Assembly: GCA_964019425.1 (NCBI GenBank) | Contig: OZ025820.1 | Location: 930,001-994,000, forward strand | Direction of reading: 5' to 3' | Length of the DNA stretch: 64,000 bases | From: Flectonema sp. DT1601 | Taxonomy: Eukaryota; Euglenozoa; Diplonemea; Diplonemida; Diplonemidae | Notes under the pieces: generated by a model | Databases searched by the model: none | Told to the model about the DNA's origin: nothing | What the model saw: only the letters and a program-made list of their open reading frames with translations | Made by a program: the position numbers and the translations under genes | Shown: positions 1 to 13,173 of the stretch, in pieces | Numbering within the stretch: position 1 is the stretch's first letter | How the letters are laid out: each line of letters starts with the position of its first letter

Positions 1-901
1 TGGATGTGGAACTGGTATTCTCTCTATGTTGGCAGCAACTGGAGGCGCATCACAAGTTGTCGGAGTCGACGCTTCTGAGAGAGTTGCGTATTTCGCCAGT
101 GAAAATGTAAAGCGTAACGGACTCTCGGGAACGATAAAAATAATAAACAACAAAATCGAAGACGTTGTAAACCCATTCGGAGAAGGAGAGAAAGCAGACG
201 TCCTGGTATCAGAGTGGATGGGTTATTGTTTACTATTCGAGTCTATGTTGGATTCTGTTATAACAGCTCGTGATACACACCTGAAGCCAGGAGGTGCCAT
301 TCTACCTGACATCGCTCGTATGTTCGCTGCAGGTATTCGCTACGAAGGAACTGATCTCCAGTTTTGGGATAAAGTTTGGGGTTACGATATGACTGCTATG
401 CGTGATGAAGTTCAAAAGCAATCTTTAAAAACTGCTGTCGTTACTGACATCAGTGGTTCTCATGTTATCACCAGCACCAGCACCATTCGTACATTTGATT
501 TATCGACGGTTTCAAAAGAGGAGATTCCATTTACGTCTGACTTTACTTTAAAACCATTTCATGGAACAGAATCAGTGTCAGCAGTAGTGTTGTGGTTCGA
601 CACGGAATTTTCACCTCGTTATTGCAAAGACCAAAGTGTAACTCTGTCAACATCACCTTATGCAAAGCCAACTCACTGGCATCAGACTTCCCTTCTGTTA
701 GAAAGCCCAATTGCGATTTCAAAGAAGTCATCTTCGGAAGGTGAGATCGGATCTGAGTCTCGCCCTGCTACTCACATCTCATGTACCATCAGTATTGTTA
801 AGTGTCAGGCTCATCACAGAGACTTAGATATCTCTCTCACTGTCACACCATTCTGTGGAGATGATGTCGGAAAGACTCAAACCAGAAGTTATATTTTATA
901 A
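1..901 (+). CDS. Protein arginine N-methyltransferase, type I (5' partial)
   Basis: Transfers methyl groups from S-adenosylmethionine to arginine side chains of proteins. Frame 2 is open from base 2 to the stop at 899-901, so the window enters inside SAM-binding motif I (GCGTGILSMLAA). The double-E loop SEWMGYCLLFESML, which holds the target arginine, and the late THW motif (THWHQTSLLLE) are both present, so catalysis looks intact. The segment around FTSDFTLKPFHGTE resembles PRMT1/PRMT3 more than type II enzymes. About 300 residues are visible; the N-terminus, and any zinc finger that would mark PRMT3, lies outside the window. No intron is needed. The family call is sure; the PRMT1 versus PRMT3 choice is not. 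Confidence 0.93.
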   Translation, partial: GCGTGILSMLAATGGASQVVGVDASERVAYFASENVKRNGLSGTIKIINNKIEDVVNPFGEGEKADVLVSEWMGYCLLFESMLDSVITARDTHLKPGGAILPDIARMFAAGIRYEGTDLQFWDKVWGYDMTAMRDEVQKQSLKTAVVTDISGSHVITSTSTIRTFDLSTVSKEEIPFTSDFTLKPFHGTESVSAVVLWFDTEFSPRYCKDQSVTLSTSPYAKPTHWHQTSLLLESPIAISKKSSSEGEIGSESRPATHISCTISIVKCQAHHRDLDISLTVTPFCGDDVGKTQTRSYIL

Positions 902-1192
902 AACAAACCCTGTTAATGTGTTCTTAGAGGAGGACAGCCTTTATCGAGTATTCAAGTTTTCTATCCATTTTAGTACTCTTGAGCTCCTCCTTGGTTATAA
1001 TAATGAGACTACAGAGAAGAAAATAAAAAAATAATAAGAAGAGATTAAGGGGAAAAAAAAAGAGGGGGCGGGGGGAATAGAAATGAAACCTTACGACACA
1101 CAAGTAATCAGGACCTCATCAGTTGTGAGAAATATTTATTGTGTTTTAGATAAATTAATATTAACTTCTTAGTAATATAGGTTTACACAAAG

Positions 1193-2197
1193 ATGACAAT
1201 CCGATACAGCAACAACAGTTTTTGGGTAGTTATGGTGAGCAACATAACACGTGGTAGTATCCTACCTGATGTACTACCAGTCGCCTTACTGTCAGCACTC
1301 ATTGGTCTCTGTACATCATTTTGGCATATTGTTTGGAATAGTGGATCTACTGACAGTCCGTTATTCCCTGAGAGAGCACATAAAATGTTAATCGTTCCGT
1401 TGAGTTTTCTTCTTATATTTAGATCAACGATAAGTTATAGTAGGTTTTGGGAAGGTAGGACTCATATTTCTAACCTCGTGAGGGCTACAACTGAATTGAT
1501 AAGACAAACGTGTTCATATATACGACAAGATGTTGAAGACGGTATAGCTGATAGGAAAAGTATCAGAGCATTACTTATAATTACTCTTAGAGTCACTCAG
1601 TTAGAACTCAGTGATGAGAAAACTGATGCAGCGAATCTTGAAAAATGGTGTTCATCGGAACTTGACGTCGCAGCCAGTTCTATTCAACGACCAGACGTAT
1701 TAAATGTGAAAGCATTAGTTCCTGTTTTGGTTACGAAGATTTCATTAATATTATCGAAAGCGAGAGCTGATAGATTAATAAGATCATCGAGACAGCTCAG
1801 CGACATGGATTCCAACCTTCAGTTAGTAATCTCTTCTTGGTTAGCTTGCAGGAAGATTAAAGATACTCCAATGCCATTTCCATACGTTCAAATGCTTTCA
1901 TTCTTTTTAATCGTTTTTGTGCTGACACTTCCGTTTGCGATTGTTCACATGTTTATGTGGACAACTCCAGCAATAGCAGCTGTGGTAACAACGGCTTTGT
2001 TTGGAATCAACGCAATCGGTGTTGAGATTGAGGACCCTTTCGGAACAGATGCAAATGATTTTGAATTCTCTGCGATCATTGACGAAGTTGCTACGGACAC
2101 TGAGAACTTACTGAGTATGGCAGGAAATGCACATATTGATTATGTTAACAGTGAAGCCAGTCAGAGTCCACGAAGCTCTGATATCAGTCTCGACTAA
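1193..2197 (+). CDS. Bestrophin-like anion channel (RFP-TM/UPF0187 family)
   Basis: A 334-residue single-exon membrane protein. It has an N-terminal hydrophobic pair (about residues 22-45 and 62-80), the family-typical stretch FRSTISYSRFWEGR directly after the second helix, a long polar cytoplasmic middle, and a C-terminal hydrophobic pair (about 228-275). The last pair is followed by an E-D-P-F-G segment (IEVEDPFG-like, here GVEIEDPFGTDANDF), a bestrophin hallmark. The family forms pentameric chloride or bicarbonate channels. The start follows a T-rich AG (TTAACTTCTTAG, ending at 1172) by 20 bases. The C-terminal tail is short, as in bacterial and algal members, unlike animal bestrophins. 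The substrate ion is inferred from the family only. Confidence 0.85.
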   Translation: MTIRYSNNSFWVVMVSNITRGSILPDVLPVALLSALIGLCTSFWHIVWNSGSTDSPLFPERAHKMLIVPLSFLLIFRSTISYSRFWEGRTHISNLVRATTELIRQTCSYIRQDVEDGIADRKSIRALLIITLRVTQLELSDEKTDAANLEKWCSSELDVAASSIQRPDVLNVKALVPVLVTKISLILSKARADRLIRSSRQLSDMDSNLQLVISSWLACRKIKDTPMPFPYVQMLSFFLIVFVLTLPFAIVHMFMWTTPAIAAVVTTALFGINAIGVEIEDPFGTDANDFEFSAIIDEVATDTENLLSMAGNAHIDYVNSEASQSPRSSDISLD

Positions 2198-2370
2198 CAC
2201 TTTCTATTATAACTACTGTCGTTGTTGTTCATCTTCTTTAATGATCGTAGTCACCTCATTACACATATCTTCGTATGCTCAAGGTTTCCACCAGAAGTAT
2301 TATACTGTAGATATAGATTGGTAACGGAATATAATAATAAATATTTTTTTTAACATTCAGAAACATATAA

Positions 2371-5300
2371 ATGACGAGCAGGCTAACGGACAGCCCGACA
2401 CCACTCAGTCAGGGCAATGCCTTGTCTGCTGTCGATCTCGCAACTTCAGGAAGCTTTGAGAGAGATTTTACATTACGATCTGATGAGCCGTTCGCAGCAC
2501 CAGAACCAACGAGAGAAGCTTACAACGATTGGAGCAATTTATCAATGGAAGAAATGCCTGCACAGCAAGCAGAGGTTGAGGAATCACCTTATAATAATAG
2601 GATAATTGCTGTTTCGTGTAGGCTGTTTCTAAAAGTGAAGAAATTACCTGACGGGACGTGGGACATTAAAGAAGCTCAATTTGAACTATTACACACGGCA
2701 TTAACACACCTGTATGGATCTGTAAAGTCACAAGAGACTCCTTACTTCCACATAGGATGGATTGACACTCAAGTAGACCCAGAAGACAGGCATGAGTTGA
2801 GTAGTATTTTAATGAATCGTTATAAATGTGTTCCTATTTACTTAGAAGCAGATGAGGCTGAGGGATACTACCATGGATTTTGTAAAGGTGTTCTGTGGCC
2901 TTTACTTCATTATTCTCTCCGTACAAAGAATTTTGTTAATAAATTTAAACACTTTCCGATGTATCAAAAAATCAACAAGAGATTCGCTGATGCTGTTCTT
3001 CGGATTTACAGAAAGAACGACGTCGTTTGGATCCACGACTATCACTTATTCCTGACACCTCAGTACATAAGAGACGTGATCCCCACTGCTATTATTGGAT
3101 ATTTTATGCACTCTCCTTTTCCAACTGTTGAATTATTCAGACAATTACCTGTTCGTGAAGAATTGTTAAAAGGAATGCTTGGATCTGATGTGATTGGATT
3201 CAACGCTTATTCTTATTGTAACCATCACAGAGATGCTTGTGAAGTATTAATATCTGTTGATACAGAGAGTAAAGGTCTTCTTGCTGATGATGGTCGTTTT
3301 GTTAGGACTCACATTACTCCTGCTGGTATTGATTACAATCGTTTGAAGGAGTTGATTACTTCTGAAAATGTTAGGAAGTCTGTTCTCAGTAGACGAAGTG
3401 ATCCATCTTTTGAAGGATTAAAAATAGTTGTCGGAAGATCACGAAAACTAGACGACGCTCAGGGAACTCTTCTGAGATTGCAAGCATTCGAAGAATTCTT
3501 AGAAAAGAATCAACACAGAAGAGGAAAGGTCGTACTTCTCGAAGTAGTCGATCAGATGGCTGTCACAACAGACTCAGATTTACAAGCATTAGTTCAAGAG
3601 ACTGTTGGTAATATTAATGGAAGATTTGGTGAATTAGGAAACCCTCCACCAGTCCATTTAGTCCAACCAAAGTCAAGTAACGTCTTCAGCATGGAAGAGA
3701 GTTGTGAACTTTACATGTTAGCTCACGTATTAATGGTCACACCTGTCAGAGATGGTTTATCCTTATCAAGTCACGAAGCTGTTATATGTCAAGCTGACTT
3801 TGAGCTACCTGGTGTGTCTTGGAAGGGAAACAACGCTCCTCTCATACTATCAGAGTTCGCAGGTGCTGCTACTGCTCTTGGAGGATCATTAATTGTAAAC
3901 CCTCATGATGTTAGTAGTGTTTCACAAACTATTGAGACAGCGCTCAATATGAAAGAATCTGAGAGAGAACAAGCTCACTCTCATAATTTAAAATATGTTC
4001 AAAGGAACACAACACATTTCTGGGCTGAGAACTGTCTCAGAGAGTTGGTACAAACATCTTCAGAAACAGTAATGGAAAGTTTGACTTCAGACCTGAAGAA
4101 TGAACACACTCTGTCATTAGTACGTGAAGACTACCTCTCCTCTCAACACCGTCTTCTACTAATTGATTGGGATGGGACCTTAGTATCATCTCTAGCAGCA
4201 CAGCAGTCTCGTGATGTTGTTATTCCGGAAAACGTTGAAATACTTCTAAACAGACTTTGTAGTGATCCTTGTAATTTAGTTTATATAATGACTGGTCGAA
4301 GAACCGAGGAAGTCGCTCCGTTCATGAAACACATAAATAACATCGGACTCATATGTGAACATGGAAACTACATAAAGCCTTGCGGAGAAGAAGAATTCGT
4401 AACTCTCTCTGATCAAACAGCTTGGATTAATCAAATTAGAGATATGGTACAAGACTATCAGGATAGGACTCCTGGTTCAGAACTAAAGGTTAAGAACGCA
4501 TCGATGACATGGCACTGGCGTGAGGCAGACCACAACTTCGCCTGTTGGATGGAGAAAGATCTCGTCTTACAGCTGCATCAGCGAATGACATCTCTTCCGT
4601 TTACTTTATTTTCTGGTCGTAGAAGTGTTGAAATAATTTGTCGAGGTGCATCAAAACACAATGCAGTCCACTGGCTACTTGAAAACAGACATCACGATCT
4701 TGAGTTCGTACTCGCAATTGGTGACGATCGTTGTGATGAATCACTTTTTGAATATCTCCACCACAAAACTGATGAGTATGTATCTTCTTTCTTTTAATAG
4801 TTCTGACTGTACCTCTTCAATAATAAAATAACGTCTTCCCTCTTCTGTTCATAATACTGTTCATTCATTAGGAATAAAGAAATGATGTACAAACAAACCG
4901 ATTACAGTGTTGAGGGTGAGAGAGGTGAGAACATCTGGTGACTGCTCCAGAACATCGCACCACTCGATCTCGTCCTCCGTCTCTGAAATATTATTTAGGA
5001 TTATGAGAGCTGATCTTTGCGAAAAATGTTAACTGCGATTCCCTTTTCCCTCTCTCTGTTGTCTTTCAGAGCAGCGTCTGTTAATTATTCGATGTCTTTA
5101 TCTTCTGAAATTCCTTCGACTTCTTTTAATTGATTTCGTAAAGAAATGATGTACAAACAAACCGATTACAGTGTTGAGGGTGAGAGAGGTGAGAACATCT
5201 GGTGACTGCTCCAGAACATCGCACCACTCGATCTCGTCCTCCGTCTCTGAAATATTATTTAGGATTATGAGAGCTGATCTTTGCGAAAAATGTTAACTGC

Positions 5301-7408
5301 GATTTCCATTTCCCCTTCGTTCTCTTCCGTGAGAGCGGCCTGCTGGTGTATTTCTTTTTCCTCCAACTGCTGCTGCAGTAATATCTCGTAGAAATGATGT
5401 ACAAACAAACCGATTACAGTGTTGAGGGTGAGAGAGGTGAGAACATCTGGTGACTGCTCCAGAACATCGCACCACTCGATCTCGTCCTCCGTCTCTGAAA
5501 TATTATTTAGGATTATGAGAGCTGATCTTTACGAGATAAGTGTACTGCGATTCCCTTCTCTAATTCTTCGTTCTCTTCCGTAGAGTGGCCTGCTGTTGAG
5601 TATTTCTTTTTCCCTTCCCTGGTGTTTCCTTTCCTGGCGATTGTCAGCCTGCGCAACTCCAACTGCTGCTGCAGTAATATCTCGTAGAAATGATGTACAA
5701 ACAAACCGATTACAGTGTTGAGGATGAGAGAGGTGAGAACATCTGGTGACTGCTCCAGAACATCACACCACTCGATCTCGTCCTCCGTCTCTGAAATATT
5801 ATTTAGGATTATGAGAGCTGATCTTTACGAGATAAGTGTACTGCGATTCCCTTCTCTAATTCTTCGTTCTCTTCCGTAGAGTGGCCTGCTGTTGAGTATT
5901 TCTTTTTCCCTTCCCTGGTGTTTCCTTTCCTGGCGATTGTCAGCCTGCGCAACTCCAACTGCTGCTGCAGTAATATCTCGTAGAAATGATGTACAAACAA
6001 ACCGATTACAGTGTTGAGGATGAGAGAGGTGAGAACATCTGGTGACTGCTCCAGAACATCACACCACTCGATCTCGTCCTCCGTCTCTGAAATATTATTT
6101 AGGATTATGAGAGCTGATCTTTGCGAAAAATGTTAACTGCGATTTCCATTTCCCCTTCGTTCTCTTCCGTGAGAGCGGCCTGCTGTTGTGTATTTCTTTT
6201 TCCTCCAACTGCTGCTGCAGTAATATCTCGTAGAAATGATGTACAAACAAACCGATTACAGTGTTGAGGGTGAGAGAGGTGAGAACATCTGGTGACTGCT
6301 CCAGAACATCACACCACTCGATCTCGTCCTCCGTCTCTGAAATATTATTTAGGATTATGAGAGCTGATCTTTGCGAAAAATGTTAACTGCGATTTCCATT
6401 TCCCCTTCGTTCTCTTCCGTGAGAGCGGCCTGCTGTTGTGTATTTCTTTTTCCTCCAACTGCTGCTGCAGTAATATCTCGTAGAAATGATGTACAAACAA
6501 ACCGATTACAGTGTTGAGGATGAGAGAGGTGAGAACATCTGGTGACTGCTCCAGAACATCACACCACTCGATCTCGCCCTCCGTCTCTGAAATATTATTT
6601 AGGATTATGAGAGCTGATCTTTACGAGAAACTTATGGGACATCATCGTCTAACGAATACTTCTGTATGATGGTAAAGTGCATCTTGCAATTTCAGCGCTG
6701 CTGAGACTGTTGTTCAGCTACTTCGGGTTTATAATAAACCTAAGTGTACCAGCCACTTTCTTTGGAACGCAAAAGGCACCGCAAATAAACGATCTTTCAC
6801 TCGAGGTGTAATCGCAGCAATGCTACGATTTCCTTTTCCATTTGTTTTGCCTGAATTGTTAGTTATTTTTGTGATGTATTTTACTTTCACAACAACAACA
6901 CCACCCACACAGTATCAAAGAAGCATCTCTACCTCTCGGACTCTCTCCACCGAATACGGAGCTGGCATCTACTGAGTCGCCTTCTTCGGTTGAAACCAGC
7001 CCGTCAGAACAGCGCGGTATGAATTATTGTAATATTTCAATTGTGTTGTTATAGTTATAAAGTGAAGCAACACTTTATTAGATAATACTCAGTGGGAATG
7101 AAAAAATCAAAACAGTGATCCCACCGGTACGGTCGCAGACGCAGCTTACTCCTGGCCTGTCAGGAATATCCCACAGATGGACGGTGAAAGTCAGTCCGTT
7201 GTGTTCGAAGACACACGCTCGTTCTACTCTCGGATCTCAAAAAGACGTTCCAGATGTTCTTGACGCAGTTACTAGTCTGCCGTTGAAACAACAGAGGGCT
7301 AGTGTTAGACATGTCAGTCACGTACTTACATCACCACCACACGGGAAACATGATGATAAAGAACACTGGAGAGCTACTTCCCTTCCTATGAACCGTCTCG
7401 CTCCGTAG
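2371..7408 (+). CDS. Bifunctional trehalose-6-phosphate synthase/phosphatase
   Basis: Makes trehalose-6-phosphate from UDP-glucose and glucose-6-phosphate and probably dephosphorylates it. The predicted CDS joins 2371-4775, 6913-7016 and 7116-7408 (933 residues); phases agree at both junctions. The GT20 domain (about residues 75-570) shows IHDYHL and FMHSPFPTVELFRQLP. The HAD phosphatase domain (about 590-840) shows IDWDGTLVSS, MTGRRTEEV and GDDRCDESLFEYL, so both halves look catalytically complete. The last exon gives KVSPLCSKTHARSTLGSQ followed by a DVPDVLDAV helix, which matches the usual end of TPP domains and supports the splicing. Intron 1 is 2137 nt because it contains a tandem repeat array; intron 2 is 99 nt. 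The ATG lies 10 bases after a T-rich AG (TTTTTTTAACATTCAG, ending at 2360). Confidence 0.9.
4881..6625. repeat. Seven-copy tandem repeat inside the trehalose synthase intron
   Basis: A conserved core of about 145 bp, beginning AATGATGTACAAACAAACCG, starts at 4881, 5145, 5393, 5689, 5985, 6235 and 6485. The cores are nearly identical; only a few positions vary (GGGTGAG/GGATGAG, CATCGCACC/CATCACACC). The spacers between cores come in kinds that give periods of 264, 248, 296, 296, 250 and 250 bp. Spacers of the same kind are almost the same, so whole units were duplicated recently. The array accounts for nearly all of the 2137-nt intron 4776-6912. Confidence 0.95.
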
Positions 7409-8619
7409 TTATGACTTCGTCAGAGCGGTGTATTGGTAGATGTTTATAAATAACAATCTAATGACTGTGACCTGGACAAGTCTCCCTTTGATCGTCTGCT
7501 TGTGAAACACTCCTGACATCGCAATGGAGACAGCAGTTGGAACAGCCAGTTTCTCAAACGGTTGTTGCGGTCTGCGTCTCTGTGCCGGTGATATGATGTT
7601 GACGCGGATTACTGAGAGGGATCTTGTGTAGAGTAAAGCAGCTGAATTCTTCTAAACAGAAGGGTTACACATTCTGCTTTTGAAGATCAATTTTGATTTG
7701 TTTATTAACTTTGATATGATTACTCTCTTTTAGTCAATCAACTGGTACCATATCAAAACACGAACTGATTGGCCAACAAATAGGAATTGTGAGAAGCACT
7801 TCACCACTTCACTTCACACATAAAACTTTTAAAAAGACCTCCCGTGTGTTTGTTATTAATTAGATTTTCTTGACGCTGTTTTTTTTTGTTATTCGTCCGG
7901 GGGGGGGGCATAAAAAAGGAAAGTATAAATGAATAGAAAAGAAATGGAAAAAAAAAAAAAAAGCGATCCTACCTGGCCGCTCAGCTAATAAAGTACAGCA
8001 GCTCTGGCTGATTGTTAAAACTCGTGCGTTTTATTAACCAAAAAATCCCCTTAACAAACGAACACAATGACAGAGACGCAAACAGATTCGCTTTACCATA
8101 CCAACCGTTTGAATTTATGATTCATGCGGGTTGCTGTCACCGTCTTTCGACGGTATCAACCTTTCAATTGTAATAATAAATATAAGAAAAGGTGAAGCGA
8201 GATTTTTGCAGCATAAGGCACATAACGAAGAGCTGCTTTTACACAATAGTAGCCTCCTTCAGCACTATTCTCTGCAATCTCTTATTGTGTGTAGGAATGT
8301 TTTTTGTAGCACCCCAATTCTATTGCCTGCAGTTTTATGGAGGAACGTTGCAACGGTTGTCCCTTTCCCGTACCCTTAGTTCTTTCGTGTGTTGGTACAC
8401 AAACTGATTACGAAACATAAAAGCAGCGATCTGATTCAGAGGACTGAAATGTATTCAAATCTCTATACAGTTTTTGTAATTGAAATTTATTTTTTTGATT
8501 TTTTAATTTTCTCTCGATTCTCTCAACAGAGCTTTAATTAAATAAATGTATCACTGAACAGAATACAGATAGTATCGAAGTTATTATATATTTAAAAAAA
8601 AAAAAAAAAAAAAAAAGAG
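7409..8619. other. Intergenic, no gene seen
   Basis: Between the trehalose synthase and cyclophilin genes. It holds a run of 10 G (7899-7908), A-runs near 7948-7962 and at 8594-8616, and a T-rich stretch that ends in CTCTCAACAG at 8529, a possible splice acceptor for the cyclophilin gene. Short open frames around 8131-8407 have no recognisable content. Confidence 0.6.
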
Positions 8620-10253
<1,634 letters not shown>

Positions 10254-10672
10254 TAAAAAGGAAAATTCTGATTGAATTTTTCTTTATGGACCATCCAATG
10301 GTTTTCCCTGAATGGTAGATTAGCGTTTAGGAGTTGCTCAAGATTATTGCGGTTGCTGTTGACTTTTTTTGTTATCATTTCAAAGGAATTTAATCAGACT
10401 AATCAGGTTATTATTTACTACCACGTCGTAGTGTGTGAGAGCAGACCTGTGTAATCGAGCGACGTTTTTTTTATTGTGTGTTTTATTGTTTTTTTTTATT
10501 TATGTTTACTTTTTTTTTAGGTTTATTACATTATAAGTAACTCCACCCCCACCCCTAGCATGCGATTTTGTGTGGACAGAATCCAGTTATAATGATTCAT
10601 GTCTAATTTATTGTGTGTTAACTCTTGATTTATTTATCCAAGTTCCTCCCTTAGCCAGCCGGTTCTTAAAAA
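10254..10672. other. Intergenic, no gene seen
   Basis: T-rich spacer of 419 bases with several T8-T9 runs near 10465-10520. It ends in CAAGTTCCTCCCTTAG (AG at 10653-10654), a pyrimidine-rich acceptor-like site 18 bases before the next ATG. Confidence 0.6.
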
Positions 10673-12547
10673 ATGAAATACTTCATGTTACTGGTGTGTT
10701 TATCGGTATTTGCTAAAGGATCATTTAACGACGTGACAAGTGGTTTGGGGGAGTTAAGCAACCTCGAAGGTACCGTCAGCGCTCTAGGAGATTGGAACAG
10801 TGATAAATACGTTGATTTAATAGTTGCAAACAATTCAGTTATATCAATATTTAGTGGTGATGATTTTTATATATTCGAAGTATCTATGAAGGTACCCGGT
10901 ACAATTTATAACGTCATCGCAGGTGATATAAATTATGATGGAATGCTTGATGTACTTGTCCAATATAAAATATCACCTTCAGATAAGTTCTACGTGAATG
11001 AAATATTTTATCAAGACTACAGTGCTAGCTTATCAAATCCAATAGTTCATTCAACATTTCCGTATAACACTACAGATCACATACTAGCTCTTAGCTTTTA
11101 TGGATCAATGAGAATTGATTTCTTAGCGACAGTGCATTCAGAAACTCCGCAATCAGCGGTAGTTATTAAGAATCTAGGATGTACTGAACCAAGTGAGGGA
11201 TGTATTCCAAGGTTTGGAATACCGATAAGTCTAAATGGACAGTTGACCACAACTACTCCACTTTATCATCCAGCGAATTCAGCAACGGTTGATATTGATG
11301 GTGACTGCAGAGCAGACACTGTTGTTAGATACGAAGGATGGATGGAAGTTTGGAAAGCATACCCACAGGGAGACCCGCAAGAAAATGTCAATCCTATTCA
11401 GTCTTTTAACATCTCTGACAGAATTGGTTACATCACTTGGTACGACATCGACAGTGATGGTGATATGGATGCTGTTGCACCAATCTGCACTCAAAACTGT
11501 GCATCTCCAGCAACGAAATTCGACACCATTATTGTTATTAAAAATAAACAATTATCACCAGGTTGTAATGGATATAGTTGTTGTAATCCTTCGCTGTTTT
11601 CATTTCCAGACGTCTCTTCACTTCAAAGTATATTAAATAACTCTGACGGCAGTATCACGTTATCGACTTTACCAAAAGGAACTTACATGGAAGACTACCT
11701 CACTAGTGACGGTCAGTTGGAACCTCCAATAATAAGAATTACGGATTATCTTAATGATGGTCATCCAGATTTAGTTCTTTCTGCCATCATTGATACAAAG
11801 GAAAGATCGATCATGCTAATGAACAATAATGGATACGGATCTTTTGAAAGTGATTTATCAAGTCTTGTGGCTGTTAATAAAATTCCAAACAAGAGAACAG
11901 CTTTCTTTTTTGACATCGATGAGGATGGTGTTTGCGATTTATTCGTCATTTCAACTGATCCAGCAAACGGACAGTCAAAGATAAATGCTTTTAAAAATAA
12001 CGGACATCATTCTAATCATCTTTTCTTTAAAGCTCTTGGACTAAACGGTCGCTGTGCCCACAACTGTAAAGAATCATTTCATGGAAAACCCTACGGAGTT
12101 AATCAACCAGGTGTTGTTCATACAATATTTTATAAGAAACCAGCGACGTTTAGCTCAAAGAACATCTACTTGACGGGATGCCAATTGACATCGTCGCAGC
12201 ACATGTCATTACAGAGACCTTATATTAACTTTGGAATGGGTAGTACTAATTCATATATAGAGGTTTACTTTTCAGGTTATCACATTGGTGGTTTGCGTCA
12301 CGGATTCCAATCGTGGCCTCAAATTCTTCCAAATTCACAAGTAATAGTAATTAATAATCCACTTTATAATCCTGACAAGTGGGTACTTGAAATGTACGTC
12401 TCTCCGTCACGTTTATTCAAATGGGTGATGGTCATCACAGCAGTCTCTTTAGTTGTTTTGGGAATTCCAATTACAATTATTCGCTGTAGAGAAATGGCTG
12501 CTGATGCTGAAGAGAAACAAGAGAGACCTCTCGTATTCCCGATGTAG
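10673..12547 (+). CDS. ITFG1: T-cell immunomodulatory protein homologue (ITFG1/TIP), FG-GAP membrane protein
   Basis: A 624-residue type I membrane protein in one exon. A signal peptide (about residues 1-17, MKYFMLLVCLSVFAKG) is followed by FG-GAP/integrin-alpha-like beta-propeller blades. These show repeated Ca-binding loops of the D-x-[ND]-x-D-G type: GDINYDGMLD, VDIDGDCRAD, YDIDSDGDMD and FDIDEDGVCD. A single transmembrane helix (about 581-601, WVMVITAVSLVVLGIPITII) leads to a short cytoplasmic tail. Order, length and the conserved C-terminal region match ITFG1/TIP proteins, which occur widely in eukaryotes and are thought to act in surface or secretory-pathway protein handling. Precise function is not known from sequence. 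Confidence 0.88.
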   Translation: MKYFMLLVCLSVFAKGSFNDVTSGLGELSNLEGTVSALGDWNSDKYVDLIVANNSVISIFSGDDFYIFEVSMKVPGTIYNVIAGDINYDGMLDVLVQYKISPSDKFYVNEIFYQDYSASLSNPIVHSTFPYNTTDHILALSFYGSMRIDFLATVHSETPQSAVVIKNLGCTEPSEGCIPRFGIPISLNGQLTTTTPLYHPANSATVDIDGDCRADTVVRYEGWMEVWKAYPQGDPQENVNPIQSFNISDRIGYITWYDIDSDGDMDAVAPICTQNCASPATKFDTIIVIKNKQLSPGCNGYSCCNPSLFSFPDVSSLQSILNNSDGSITLSTLPKGTYMEDYLTSDGQLEPPIIRITDYLNDGHPDLVLSAIIDTKERSIMLMNNNGYGSFESDLSSLVAVNKIPNKRTAFFFDIDEDGVCDLFVISTDPANGQSKINAFKNNGHHSNHLFFKALGLNGRCAHNCKESFHGKPYGVNQPGVVHTIFYKKPATFSSKNIYLTGCQLTSSQHMSLQRPYINFGMGSTNSYIEVYFSGYHIGGLRHGFQSWPQILPNSQVIVINNPLYNPDKWVLEMYVSPSRLFKWVMVITAVSLVVLGIPITIIRCREMAADAEEKQERPLVFPM

Positions 12548-13173
12548 TCAGCTGTTGTGTTTCTTCAGACTGTTGATATCATTGTAGATGGCCTACCGAT
12601 AGTTGCGATCTATTGCGATGGTAGACATCGTTAACTTCAACTACTTGTTGATTTTAAAGTGATCACTCACTTTATATTATGACCGTGGATTACTTAACCT
12701 AATTGTGTTATCATTAAGAACACACATGAACTATGGACACGGCTATCAGACAAAACCACAACGGGCTCGTCCACAGATTTCTAACTGAATTGTTTCGCTC
12801 TATTTCATTTCGGCCTCCTGTCTCGTTCCCATTGTGTTTTTGTGTTACTTTTGTTATTTTGTTTTCATTCGTTTTTATGTTCACCCGATTCAATTCGACT
12901 TTCTTACTGAAATCTGTTAAGCAGACGTAGTAGCTGGCAATTAAGTAGCCCATATTTCGAAAGTTTTATTTATTTTTTTATTTCATTTTGAGGTACTCAA
13001 TTACCAAATAGATTCTTTAAAAGTTATGACAAACCTTTTGGTACCTTAACATGTAAGAAAATACAATAAGAACACAGTTAGTGATGTTGTTGATTTTTAA
13101 TCGTTTCTTTCATTTTCGGAGGCTTATGTTTGAAAGGTTAACTTATTTTTTTTTTAGTTTTAAAATCTAGGCA
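12548..13173. other. Intergenic, no gene seen
   Basis: Spacer of 626 bases. T-rich toward its end, with TTATTTTTTTTTTAG (AG at 13156-13157) and a second AG at 13169-13170 just before the next ATG. Overlapping short open frames at 12714-12953 on both strands have no family resemblance. Confidence 0.55.

Noticed and set aside
4776-4800. A 25-nt intron GTATGT...TAATAG in the trehalose gene
   Set aside because: Too short, and only joining to 6913 restores the expected TPP C-terminus.
5293-6000. Minus-strand 60-63-codon frames in the intron repeats as separate genes
   Set aside because: Identical copies without a conserved ATG, and unit lengths that break the frame. Kept only as a low-interest finding on the core reading.
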